64,000 bases of DNA, from the NCBI RefSeq assembly GCF_000964425.1, contig NZ_BANF01000012.1:62001-126000 (forward strand), given 5' to 3'. The translations under genes and the position numbers were made by a program. This DNA is from Komagataeibacter intermedius TF2. Its GTDB lineage: Bacteria > Pseudomonadota > Alphaproteobacteria > Acetobacterales > Acetobacteraceae. The notes beneath the pieces were generated by a model. That model did not search any database, was not told the DNA's origin, and worked only from the letters and a program-made list of their open reading frames with translations. Of this stretch, positions 48,201 to 54,950 are shown piece after piece. Positions within the stretch are counted from its first letter, which is position 1. Every line of letters begins with the position of its first letter.

Positions 48201-48559
48201 TGATCCTGCTGGTGGGGATCGTCAAGAAAAACGCCATCCTGATCGTGGATTTCGCGCTGCATGCGGAACGCGACCGCGGGCTGTCCCCGCAGCAGGCCAT
48301 ACGGGACGCCTGCATCCAGCGTTTCCGCCCGATCCTCATGACCACGCTGGCGGCAGCGCTGGGCGCCGTGCCACTGATTACAAATGGCGGCTACGGAGTG
48401 GAAATGCGTCGCCCGCTGGGCATTACGGTGGTGGGGGGACTGATGATGAGCCAGCTGCTGACGCTGTACACCACGCCGGTCATTTACCTGTACATGGAAC
48501 ACATCCGCACATGGACCCGGCGCACCGCCGCCCGGCTGCTTTTGCGCAGGGTGGGATAA
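45266..48559 (+). CDS. RND-family efflux permease (MdtBC/HAE1-like)
   Basis: 1097 residues, starting at GTG, with 12 helices and two large periplasmic loops. The first helix begins IFILRPVATTLLAAAIVLSG and is followed by DLPDIAVPV and GASPQQMASSVTTPLE. The proton-relay acidic pair is in TGFVVDDAIVVLEN, and the second-half LVGIVKKNAILIVDFA is typical. Closest in style to MdtB/MdtC. No periplasmic adaptor or TolC gene is adjacent, so it must borrow partners or act alone. Confidence 0.93.
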   Translation: MNLCRIFILRPVATTLLAAAIVLSGLFAYRILPVGDLPDIAVPVIYVVANQPGASPQQMASSVTTPLERRLGQIAGISEIESDSSQDSAFILLTFNDSTNIDSAANDVEAALRAARADMPATLESQPEYWKANPSENPIMILALTSETQPMSELYDIAKTRLQPLLSQVQGVGWVELMGSSPPAVRVEINPWPLFKYGLGFEDIRSALASANANTPKGVIENDTTRYTLATNDQARTAAQYRDLVIGYRDNRPVRLQDVAYVHNGVENERKVGFLNGHRAAMAIILPRAGANVIRVTDEIKARLPALRAALPGGVTLTPAMDRSITIRASLADTQWTLLASVVLVVGVVLVFLRTPRSTLIPAITVPISLAGTVAVMSLFHFSLDILSLMALTIATGFVVDDAIVVLENIARHMEAGMGRMQAALQGSREIGFTVMSITISLVAVFLPLLLLGGTPGKVFFEFSMTLAITVTVSLVLALSLTPMMCSLLLEVSHDTPLPAGAAWWRRWPRAVGDWLEAGYLHLLRFYERTLDVALRHHVLTAVSLPLSLAVMVGVIVLMPKGILPKEDVAMVMSFFRADQTTSFPAMTDKIRAISDALTADRDAQEVIAFSGDTNIEGQAFAQMVDRTKRDDGPDEMIERIHKRLANIPGLDVSLFSAGDISGGGGRQKEGAYRYLLTSDDADALYTWVPALTAALRTAPALRDVTTDIMNNGAAIHADIIRDLAARYLITPQLVSNTLYDAFGQRIASNISTSLATYHVVMEVADQYRTSPDILQSFRISTAGGSPGGGTVSNTVRARMATTTQASTSTQLSQQSFRNEIANRLAGGAGASNGSAVSSSTETMLPLSNVARLEHHPTAITVSHKGGSVSAAISFNLAPGMALSDATATIADTMVRMHVPPSIHGGFTGQAAQFQSAIINEVLIFIAALVTIYVTLGILYESYIHPLTIMSTLPSAGVGAVLALWVLGQEFSLITMIGMILLVGIVKKNAILIVDFALHAERDRGLSPQQAIRDACIQRFRPILMTTLAAALGAVPLITNGGYGVEMRRPLGITVVGGLMMSQLLTLYTTPVIYLYMEHIRTWTRRTAARLLLRRVG

Positions 48560-48629
48560 AAAAATCTTTCGATAATTGAAAAAGGGGGTTGCGGGGTGCG
48601 GCAGGGTCAGTTAAAAGCCGCCTCACAGC

Positions 48630-48706
48630 GCACCCGTAGCTCAACTGGATAGAGCACCAGACTACGAATCTGGGGGTTAGAGGTTCGAGTCCTTTCGGGT
48701 GCGCCA
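48630..48706 (+). tRNA. tRNA-Arg(ACG)
   Basis: 77-nt cloverleaf with encoded CCA. Acceptor stem GCACCCG/CGGGTGC, anticodon stem-loop CCAGA-CTACGAA-TCTGG giving ACG, T-loop GGTTCGAGT. Confidence 0.97.
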
Positions 48707-48899
48707 CTTTCCTTGAAAATCAGTTGGTCCTGTTATGGCGCGGCCTGTTCGGTCCGTGCCTGTCCGCATGTCCTGCCGCGTGGCTGCAGGACTGTGCCGC
48801 CATGAAATCATGCCCGGTTCAAAAGATGAGGTGCCTGCCGCCCCTGTGGCTGCTACACCGTTCCCTGATTTTTCCATTCGCTGAATTCAGGAATCAAGA

Positions 48900-50114
48900 A
48901 TGAGCGGGCCCAGCCTCCCCGAAAACATTCCCCCCCACGCGCCATCAGCAGGCCCTGGCGGCATTGGGGGCTGGATTGACCGCAGGCTTCCGGTCATCAG
49001 CGGCTTTCGGCAGGAATATATTGATTTCCGCATGCCGAAAAACCTGAATGCCCTGTGGAATTTCGGGGCGATCCTGACCACCGTTCTGGTGCTGATGCTG
49101 GCGACGGGCATTTTCCTGGCCATGAACTATACCCCGACCTCCGCCGGGGCGTTCATGTCGGTGGAAATGATCGAACGTCAGCTTCCGGGTGGGTGGATGC
49201 TGCGCGCGATGCACATGACGGGGGCCAGCCTGTTCATGGCCGCCCTGTATATCCACCTGTTCCGTGGGCTGTATTACGGGTCATACAAGCAGCCGCGCGA
49301 AATCCTGTGGCTGAGCGGGCTGGGCCTGCTGCTTATGGTCATGGTCACGGCATTCGCGGGGTATGTGCTGCCATGGGGGCAGATGTCGTACTGGGGGGCG
49401 GATGTCGCGGGCAAGGCGGTTGGCGCCGTGCCGGTCATTGGCGGCACGCTGGAACACATCATGGAAGGCAGCGACCATCTGGGGGATATTTTCATCCACC
49501 GCTTTTTCGTGCTGCATTTCCTCATGGCGTTCGCCATTGTGGCTGTCGTGGCCATTCATGTGGTGGCGCTGCATGTCAGCGGGCCGAACAACCCCGATGG
49601 CAGGCCGGTGCCCGAACGCCAGACCGTGCCCTTCCATCCCTATTACACCACCAAGGATCTGACGGGTCTCGTGCTGTTCGCGCTGGTTTTCGTGGCGCTG
49701 GCCTTCCTGTGGCCGGACCTGCTGTCGGAGCCGGAAAATTATCGTCCCGCCAACCCCATGCACACGCCTGCCGATATTGAACCGGAATGGTATTTCCTGC
49801 CGTTCTACGGCCTGCTGCAATCCGTGCCGTCCAAGTTTGGTGGCCTGCTGGCGGCGGCGGGATCGATCCTGGTCCTGTTCGCGGTGCCCTGGCTGGACCG
49901 TTCGCCCATCCGTTCGGCACGTTTCCGCCCGGCCTGCCGGATCGGCATGGCGGGACTGGTCATATCGTTCGTGCTGATGGGACTGGTGGGCCGGCATCAT
50001 GCCGAAGGGGGCTGGATGATCGCAGGCCGGGTCGCGGCACTATATTATTTCGGCTATTTCCTTGTGCTGCTGCCGCTATGCGCGCGGCGCGAAGGGCAGC
50101 AGACCGAAGGCTGA
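48900..50114 (+). CDS. petB: Cytochrome b of a bc1-type complex
   Basis: 404-residue membrane protein carrying both b haems and the quinol site. Haem-ligand histidines are seen in LRAMHMTGASLFMAALYIHLFRG and HRFFVLHFLM...AIHVVALH. The Qo-site signature PEWYFLPFY is intact, and GYVLPWGQMSYWG is typical. Full length with no frame break. The Rieske (petA) and cytochrome c1 (petC) genes that normally flank it are absent: tRNA-Arg lies upstream and a REP repeat downstream. Confidence 0.95.
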   Translation: MSGPSLPENIPPHAPSAGPGGIGGWIDRRLPVISGFRQEYIDFRMPKNLNALWNFGAILTTVLVLMLATGIFLAMNYTPTSAGAFMSVEMIERQLPGGWMLRAMHMTGASLFMAALYIHLFRGLYYGSYKQPREILWLSGLGLLLMVMVTAFAGYVLPWGQMSYWGADVAGKAVGAVPVIGGTLEHIMEGSDHLGDIFIHRFFVLHFLMAFAIVAVVAIHVVALHVSGPNNPDGRPVPERQTVPFHPYYTTKDLTGLVLFALVFVALAFLWPDLLSEPENYRPANPMHTPADIEPEWYFLPFYGLLQSVPSKFGGLLAAAGSILVLFAVPWLDRSPIRSARFRPACRIGMAGLVISFVLMGLVGRHHAEGGWMIAGRVAALYYFGYFLVLLPLCARREGQQTEG

Positions 50115-50127
50115 ACAACCAAAGGTG

Positions 50128-50168
50128 GTTCTGGTGATGCTTTTTTCAAAAAAGCGGTGCTCGGAAAC
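50128..50168. repeat. REP-like palindrome 4
   Basis: GTTCTGGTGATGC-TTTTTTCAAAAAA-GCGGTGCTCGGAAAC, an imperfect inverted repeat of the same family, between the convergent petB and DUF2721 genes. It may act as a two-way terminator. Confidence 0.7.
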
Positions 50169-50217
50169 GTATGCTATTTACCGATAAATGACTTTAGAAC
50201 AGCATCCGGACATCGCG

Positions 50218-50733
50218 TCAGTCCACGATGTTGTTCAGCATGTCCTTCTTGTGCGGCAGGAAGGTCGTGACCCGCAGGCCATGCCACGCGACAAGGCTGT
50301 CCCCAAGGAACATGGCCAGCGCAATAACGGTGCACACCAGCGCATTGCCGAACATGAGTACCAGCCACCACGCAATGGCCGAATCCCGAACGCTGCCCAT
50401 GAACAGGGCAAAGGCCGAACCACAGGCTGACGCCCCACCCACCCCCGCGAACAGGATGGAGGCATCCAGCAGCAGGGTGCGGTAATGCAGATGCGTCAAC
50501 CGGCGTAACAGCAGCCCCGCACTTTCGCTGCCCTTGTCATCCGCATTTTCCAGCTTGTCACGTACTGTCTCGATATGATCACTGACACGGGCCAGTCGCG
50601 TGTTGAACATGTTCAGCAGCGTCCCGATACCCGACAGCATGAAAACAGGTGTCAGGGCGGTCTGGATCAGATGGGCCACGCCATCGACGGATGCATCGGG
50701 AACAAGGCCGGGAAAGGCAGACACGGCAGGCAT
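50218..50733 (-). CDS. DUF2721 family membrane protein
   Basis: 171 residues from MPAVSAFPG. An N-terminal membrane-associated segment (IQTALTPVFMLSGIGTLLNMFNTRLARVSDH) is the DUF2721 hallmark; a charged helix and two further membrane helices follow (ILFAGVGGASACGSAFALFMG and WWLVLMFGNALVCTVIALAMF). Function unknown. Convergent with petB. Confidence 0.8.
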   Translation of the reverse strand: MPAVSAFPGLVPDASVDGVAHLIQTALTPVFMLSGIGTLLNMFNTRLARVSDHIETVRDKLENADDKGSESAGLLLRRLTHLHYRTLLLDASILFAGVGGASACGSAFALFMGSVRDSAIAWWLVLMFGNALVCTVIALAMFLGDSLVAWHGLRVTTFLPHKKDMLNNIVD

Positions 50734-50826
50734 ATCCTTGGTTACGCGCAAAGCCTGCGTTTTTTGGGGTTATCCCCGCCTGCGTCAAGGGGTACAGCCC
50801 ATCTTATCCACAGTTAGGGAAATCCC

Positions 50827-51099
50827 ATGTCACATAATTACGCCACACCGCTGACACCGGAAAAACGGCTGGCACGGGTACTGACGCGCATACCGGCGGA
50901 CTGGACGGTGAACATTGACCGCCAGCCGTCATCAACGGGAACGGGACAGTGGCGCGCACGCCTGACCATGCCCGGACACGAAGTGCAGGACTGGACCTCC
51001 TCCCATGAAACAATGGTCGATGCGCTGGAAGCCGCATGGCGACAGGCCCGCACGGTCGTGAATGCGGCGATGGGCAAACGGGATACAGTCAATAATTAA
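50827..51099 (+). CDS. Small hypothetical protein
   Basis: 90 residues, AGGGAAA upstream of the ATG. Soluble, with charged and aromatic residues: RLARVLTRIPADWTVNIDRQ, then RARLTMPGHEVQDW and a C-terminal helix MVDALEAAWRQARTVV. The pattern of strands and helix suggests a small alpha/beta fold. No family recognised. Confidence 0.6.
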   Translation: MSHNYATPLTPEKRLARVLTRIPADWTVNIDRQPSSTGTGQWRARLTMPGHEVQDWTSSHETMVDALEAAWRQARTVVNAAMGKRDTVNN

Positions 51100-51543
51100 C
51101 CAATAGAATACAAACACAGCTTCGTGATTTGATATTCTGTATTTCTGACTACCCGTAACGAACTTGTGTATTTTTTTACTGGCCACAGGGCAGAAAAGCA
51201 TGCGCACACGATTGTTTGATGCATCGTGACGAATGTTACGAAACCACGTCGTTATTCCGTTTTCCTGTCCTTTCGTACTGCGATATCGTACGCTTTCGGT
51301 CAGAAAACGCACATGTGTTCCCGACTGACCATATTTTGAACATTGTATGAAAAAGAAGGAAGATTGGCTAACGAATCCATCTGGATAGACGCCCTTCCCC
51401 TACGCCGCCATCCCGCATGCGGGGAAAAATCCCTATGTTATTACAGGACTGTCATGTCCCCGGACCGGGCCTGCCGGACCAGATGGGGCCCATTGACCCG
51501 CAGGGTTTTATACAACAGGAATGCGGACAGGGAGTTTAATACT
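51100..51543. other. AT-rich intergenic region upstream of a porin gene
   Basis: 444 bp without a credible gene. It is markedly more AT-rich than its neighbours, holds a distant inverted pair CGTAAC/GTTACG (about 51155 and 51235), a CGTAC-N9-GTACG repeat near 51279, and a short palindrome CCCGCATGCGGG at about 51412. Likely the regulatory leader of the porin; no promoter stands out. Confidence 0.4.
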
Positions 51544-53316
51544 ATGTCGGCAGGAAAATTGGCGCGTATTGGCGCGGTAGTTGTAATGGCAAGCGGAAGC
51601 GCATCCCTTGCCTTTCCCGAAGATGCGCGGGCTGACGATTATAGTGAACTCCTCGACATCCTGAAGGCCAAGGGCAGCCTGACACAGGGCGAGTACAGGG
51701 GGCTGCTGGCCCATCACATGCAGCATGTGCACGAGGCGGCAGCCGCCTCCAGCCGCGCGCCGCAGTACATGCCCGCACAACGCCACATGGCCGTTCCCAC
51801 GTCCGCCCACGATCAGGTGCGCACCGCCATGGGCCACCCGATCCAGCCCCCCGGCCAGATCGGCATTGGTGGTGGTGGCATGGACCCCGACTATGTGCTG
51901 GCGCAGGCGCAGCAGGCGGCGGCCAGCGCGCAGGCCAGCGCGGCATCGGCTGAATCCACGTGGCTGGCGGCCCAGCATTCCATGGGTCTTGGCGGCGGCC
52001 TGTCATTCGTGCGCATGGAGAAATATGAGGCTGGCAAGGGCCTGACCTTCAAGGCAGGCCCGATCGACATCAACCTGTCGGGCTTCATCAACGGGTTCTA
52101 TACCTATAACAGCCCGGCCGGCGGCATGCCGGTCGCAGGCGGCGTCTCGACCGGGTCGAGCGGGTTCGATTCCTCGGCGCTGCGTAACGGCCTGCTGCCT
52201 GCGGGCCTGATCCTGAAGCTCAAGACCACGCAGAACGGCATCGACCTTGCCGCCGTCATGGGCATGTATCCCGGCATCGACAATGCCAAGAACGGCGCCA
52301 TGAATGCCAATACCGGCGGCAGCCCGGTGGGCCTTGGCACCGCCGGCATCGATTTTCGTCAGGTGTACGTGACGGCGGGCAACAAGAAATGGGGCACGTT
52401 CAAGATCGGTCGTGACCTTGGCATCTTTGGCGGTGACGCGATCCTTGATGATGCGACCCTGCTGAGTGTCGGCTCCACCGGCAGCAACTCGGCTCCGGGT
52501 AATACGTCGCTTGGCCGTATTGGCGTCGGTTATGTGTATGCCGACTGGATCCCGCAGATTTCGTATCAGTCGCCCACCATTAAGGGATTCCAGGGCACGA
52601 TCGGCATCCTGCAGCCGCTGGATGAGTTTGATTTCTCGGGTGATGACGCCAACGGCAATGCCTATTCGGCAGGCTCCACCCAGCACAGTTCGCCCATGAT
52701 CCAGGGCAAGGTAACCTATGACTTCAAGATCGGTGGACTGAGTGCCCGCATCTGGGCCAGCTTCCTGACGCAGCATCAGCAAGACCTGACGGTCAGCAAG
52801 ACGACAACGGTTTCCACCCAACTGCTTGAGGAAAATGGTGGCATTTATAACATGACCACCAGCAGTACCGCGGATGTTTCCGTCATTCCGGGTCAGAAAC
52901 ACGGCGTCACGGCGGAAGCAGGCGAAATCGGTACGAAGCTGACCTATGGTCCGGCGCAGTTCGTGGGCTACTACTACCGTGGCAGCGGCCTGGGCACGAC
53001 CGGCCTGTTCTTTGACGGCGTGGCCAGCAACGGGCGCAAGCGTGCATCGGAAGGCTATTATGTCCAGATGATGTATAACTTCACCAAGAAGTTCAAACTG
53101 GTCGGAAGCTATGGTGTCAGTAACCTGTATCAGGCCCCCGGCGAGAACGATCCCGATCTGGTCCGTCGCAACGAATCCGAAGTGGGCGCCGCCTATTACA
53201 AGATGACCGACTGGCTGAACCTTGTGGCGGAATATGCCCATACCAGTTCGGCAGCCCACGGCCCGTACAAAGAAAGCGACAACAGTGCATCGGGCGGTAT
53301 GATCCTGCTGTTCTGA
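51544..53316 (+). CDS. Outer membrane porin
   Basis: 590 residues from MSAGKLARIG; GGGAG lies 9 nt before this ATG and the ORF upstream is not signal-like. A signal peptide runs to about residue 30 (SLAFPEDARA). The N-terminal segment DYSELLDILKAKGSLTQGEYRGLLAHH is typical of acetobacterial porins, followed by an Ala/Gln-rich helical linker and a C-terminal beta-barrel of about 400 residues (TFKIGRDLGIFGGDA, ending GGMILLF with terminal Phe). Probably a general or anion-selective porin; selectivity is not readable. Confidence 0.85.
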   Translation: MSAGKLARIGAVVVMASGSASLAFPEDARADDYSELLDILKAKGSLTQGEYRGLLAHHMQHVHEAAAASSRAPQYMPAQRHMAVPTSAHDQVRTAMGHPIQPPGQIGIGGGGMDPDYVLAQAQQAAASAQASAASAESTWLAAQHSMGLGGGLSFVRMEKYEAGKGLTFKAGPIDINLSGFINGFYTYNSPAGGMPVAGGVSTGSSGFDSSALRNGLLPAGLILKLKTTQNGIDLAAVMGMYPGIDNAKNGAMNANTGGSPVGLGTAGIDFRQVYVTAGNKKWGTFKIGRDLGIFGGDAILDDATLLSVGSTGSNSAPGNTSLGRIGVGYVYADWIPQISYQSPTIKGFQGTIGILQPLDEFDFSGDDANGNAYSAGSTQHSSPMIQGKVTYDFKIGGLSARIWASFLTQHQQDLTVSKTTTVSTQLLEENGGIYNMTTSSTADVSVIPGQKHGVTAEAGEIGTKLTYGPAQFVGYYYRGSGLGTTGLFFDGVASNGRKRASEGYYVQMMYNFTKKFKLVGSYGVSNLYQAPGENDPDLVRRNESEVGAAYYKMTDWLNLVAEYAHTSSAAHGPYKESDNSASGGMILLF

Positions 53317-53335
53317 TACCGGTGGGGACCACGTG

Positions 53336-53385
53336 ATACCCCCCCCGCCTTTTGAAAAAGGGGGTGCCCGGAAACTTTTATTATT
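53336..53385. repeat. REP-like repeat 5
   Basis: CCCCCCGCCTTTTGAAAAAGGGGGTGCCCGGAAACTTTT-type arm of the same family, 20 bp after the porin stop. Confidence 0.5.
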
Positions 53386-53462
53386 CCGCTTCCCGCCCCG
53401 ATTGCCGGGATACCGCACGTGCCTGATACTGGCCCCTGCACACACCGGCGAAAGGGAAGCGG

Positions 53463-54551
53463 ATGTCCACATCACCACACTGGCCATTGCGGGTAGGTCT
53501 CGTCGGCTACGGTTTTGCCGGCCGCACCTTTCACGCCCCCCTGATCGCCGCGATACCGGGGCTCAGGCTTGTCGCCATCAGTTCGGGACAACCAGAGGCG
53601 GTCCTGCGCGACTGGCCGGAGGTCACGGTCACGGCGACCCCCGATGCCCTGTTTGCCCTGCCCGATCTGGACATGGTGGTGATCGCCACCCCGAATACCA
53701 CCCATGCCGACCTTGCCATCGCAGCATTACGCGCCGGACTGCATGTGGTGGTGGACAAGCCGTTCACCATTACACTGGCGCAGGCGCGTATGGTGGCGCA
53801 GGTTGCGCGTGAACAGGGGCGGTTCCTGTCCGTTTTCCAGAACCGGCGATGGGACAGCGATTTTCTGGGCATCCACACCCTGATCTCAAACGGACAGGTC
53901 GGGCAGGTGACCGAACTGGAATCGCGCATGGACCGTTTCCGTCCGCAGGTGCGTGAACGCTGGCGCGAAACGGATGAAGCCGGATGCGGCCTGTGGTTCG
54001 ACCTTGGCCCGCATATGGCTGATCAGGCCCTGCAACTGTTCGGCCTGCCGGATCATGTACAGGCCAGTCTGGCCCATCAGCGCGATGATGCGCGCGGCGA
54101 TGACTGGGCATATGTGCTGCTGACATATGGGGAAAGGCGGGTCAGCCTGCATTGCAGCCTGCTCTCGGCATGGAGCGGCCCACGCTTTGTCGTGCATGGT
54201 ACACGCGGCACGGTGCTCAAACGCAAGACCGATCAGCAGGAAAACCAGCTTCGCTCCGGCATGTGCCCCGGGGATCAGGGCTGGGGGGAAGACCCTGATG
54301 ACCTGCTTGTGTTCGACGGCAGCGAAACGCCGCGCGCATTTCCCACCCCGCCGGGCGATTACCGGATCTATTACGCCATGCTGCGCGATGCGATCATGGG
54401 GCGGGGATATAACCCCGTGCCCCCCATACAGGCTGTGGCCCTGATGGCGGTGCTGGAAACCTGCGTGGATTCCAGCCAGCGCCGGATGGCGCTTCCCCTG
54501 CCCCTGACGGAACAGGAACAAGACGACTGGCACCAGTCATGTCAGAACTGA
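53463..54551 (+). CDS. Gfo/Idh/MocA-family oxidoreductase
   Basis: 362 residues. An N-terminal Rossmann domain with VGLVGYGFAGRTFHAPLIAA, AISSGQPEAV and the EKP-like VDKPFTITLAQARMV. The C-terminal substrate domain has FLSVFQNRRWDSDF and CGLWFDLGPHMADQALQLFG, with the conserved His. Acts on sugars or cyclic polyols with NAD(P); the substrate is not readable. Stands alone between two REP repeats. Confidence 0.9.
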   Translation: MSTSPHWPLRVGLVGYGFAGRTFHAPLIAAIPGLRLVAISSGQPEAVLRDWPEVTVTATPDALFALPDLDMVVIATPNTTHADLAIAALRAGLHVVVDKPFTITLAQARMVAQVAREQGRFLSVFQNRRWDSDFLGIHTLISNGQVGQVTELESRMDRFRPQVRERWRETDEAGCGLWFDLGPHMADQALQLFGLPDHVQASLAHQRDDARGDDWAYVLLTYGERRVSLHCSLLSAWSGPRFVVHGTRGTVLKRKTDQQENQLRSGMCPGDQGWGEDPDDLLVFDGSETPRAFPTPPGDYRIYYAMLRDAIMGRGYNPVPPIQAVALMAVLETCVDSSQRRMALPLPLTEQEQDDWHQSCQN

Positions 54552-54579
54552 TTCGGTAAATATCCATGAAATAAAAAAG

Positions 54580-54603
54580 AAGTTTCTGGTGCAGCTTTTT
54601 TCA
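54580..54603. repeat. REP-like palindrome 6, left arm
   Basis: AGTTTCTGGTGCAGCTTTTTTCA, whose reverse complement matches the right arm TGAAAAAAGCTTCGCC at about 54864-54880. IS relic B separates the two arms. Confidence 0.7.
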
Positions 54604-54853
54604 GGGCCTGTTGGGAATGATCGTGAACTGATGATTGCGGCTGTGAGATGGATCATGGCAGCAAAGGATATGTCTGTCCTGTCGCTCCGCATGGCGATGC
54701 GCCTGAACTCCTTGACCTTGCAGAAGACGGTCTCGATGAGATGGCGCGCTTTGAACAGGGCTTCATCGAACGGGCGTCCGTCAATATCAAGCGATCCATA
54801 TCGACTTCGAACCACATCTGGGTCCTTTAGAAAACTCAATCCCCAACAGGCTC
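54604..54853 (-). mobile_element. Internally deleted IS5-family relic B
   Basis: A 250-bp element bounded by inverted repeats GGGCCTGTTGGGAAT and ATCCCCAACAGGCTC. Only the transposase C-terminus remains, reading on the minus strand: EALFKARHLIETVFCKVKEF with the DDE-family catalytic Glu region, then SFAAMIHLTAAIISSR. Same IS as relic A but with a different internal deletion. It sits in the centre of a REP palindrome and explains the gene-free stretch 54552-54950 together with its REP arms. Confidence 0.8.
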
Positions 54854-54950
54854 TGGAAGCGTTTTGAAAAAAGCTTCGCCAAAGACTTTTCCATGAAAAA
54901 GGCCGCATCCTTTCGGGTGCGGCCTTTTGCGTATCCCCGTAGCGGCGGGA

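Noticed and set aside
48822-48896. Short open frame MPGSKDEVPAAPVAATPF upstream of petB as a possible petA remnant
   Set aside because: Only about 24 codons, no Rieske motif, no ribosome site; cannot be supported.
52003-53487. A 494-codon ORF opposite the porin
   Set aside because: Antisense to a gene with signal peptide and barrel pattern.
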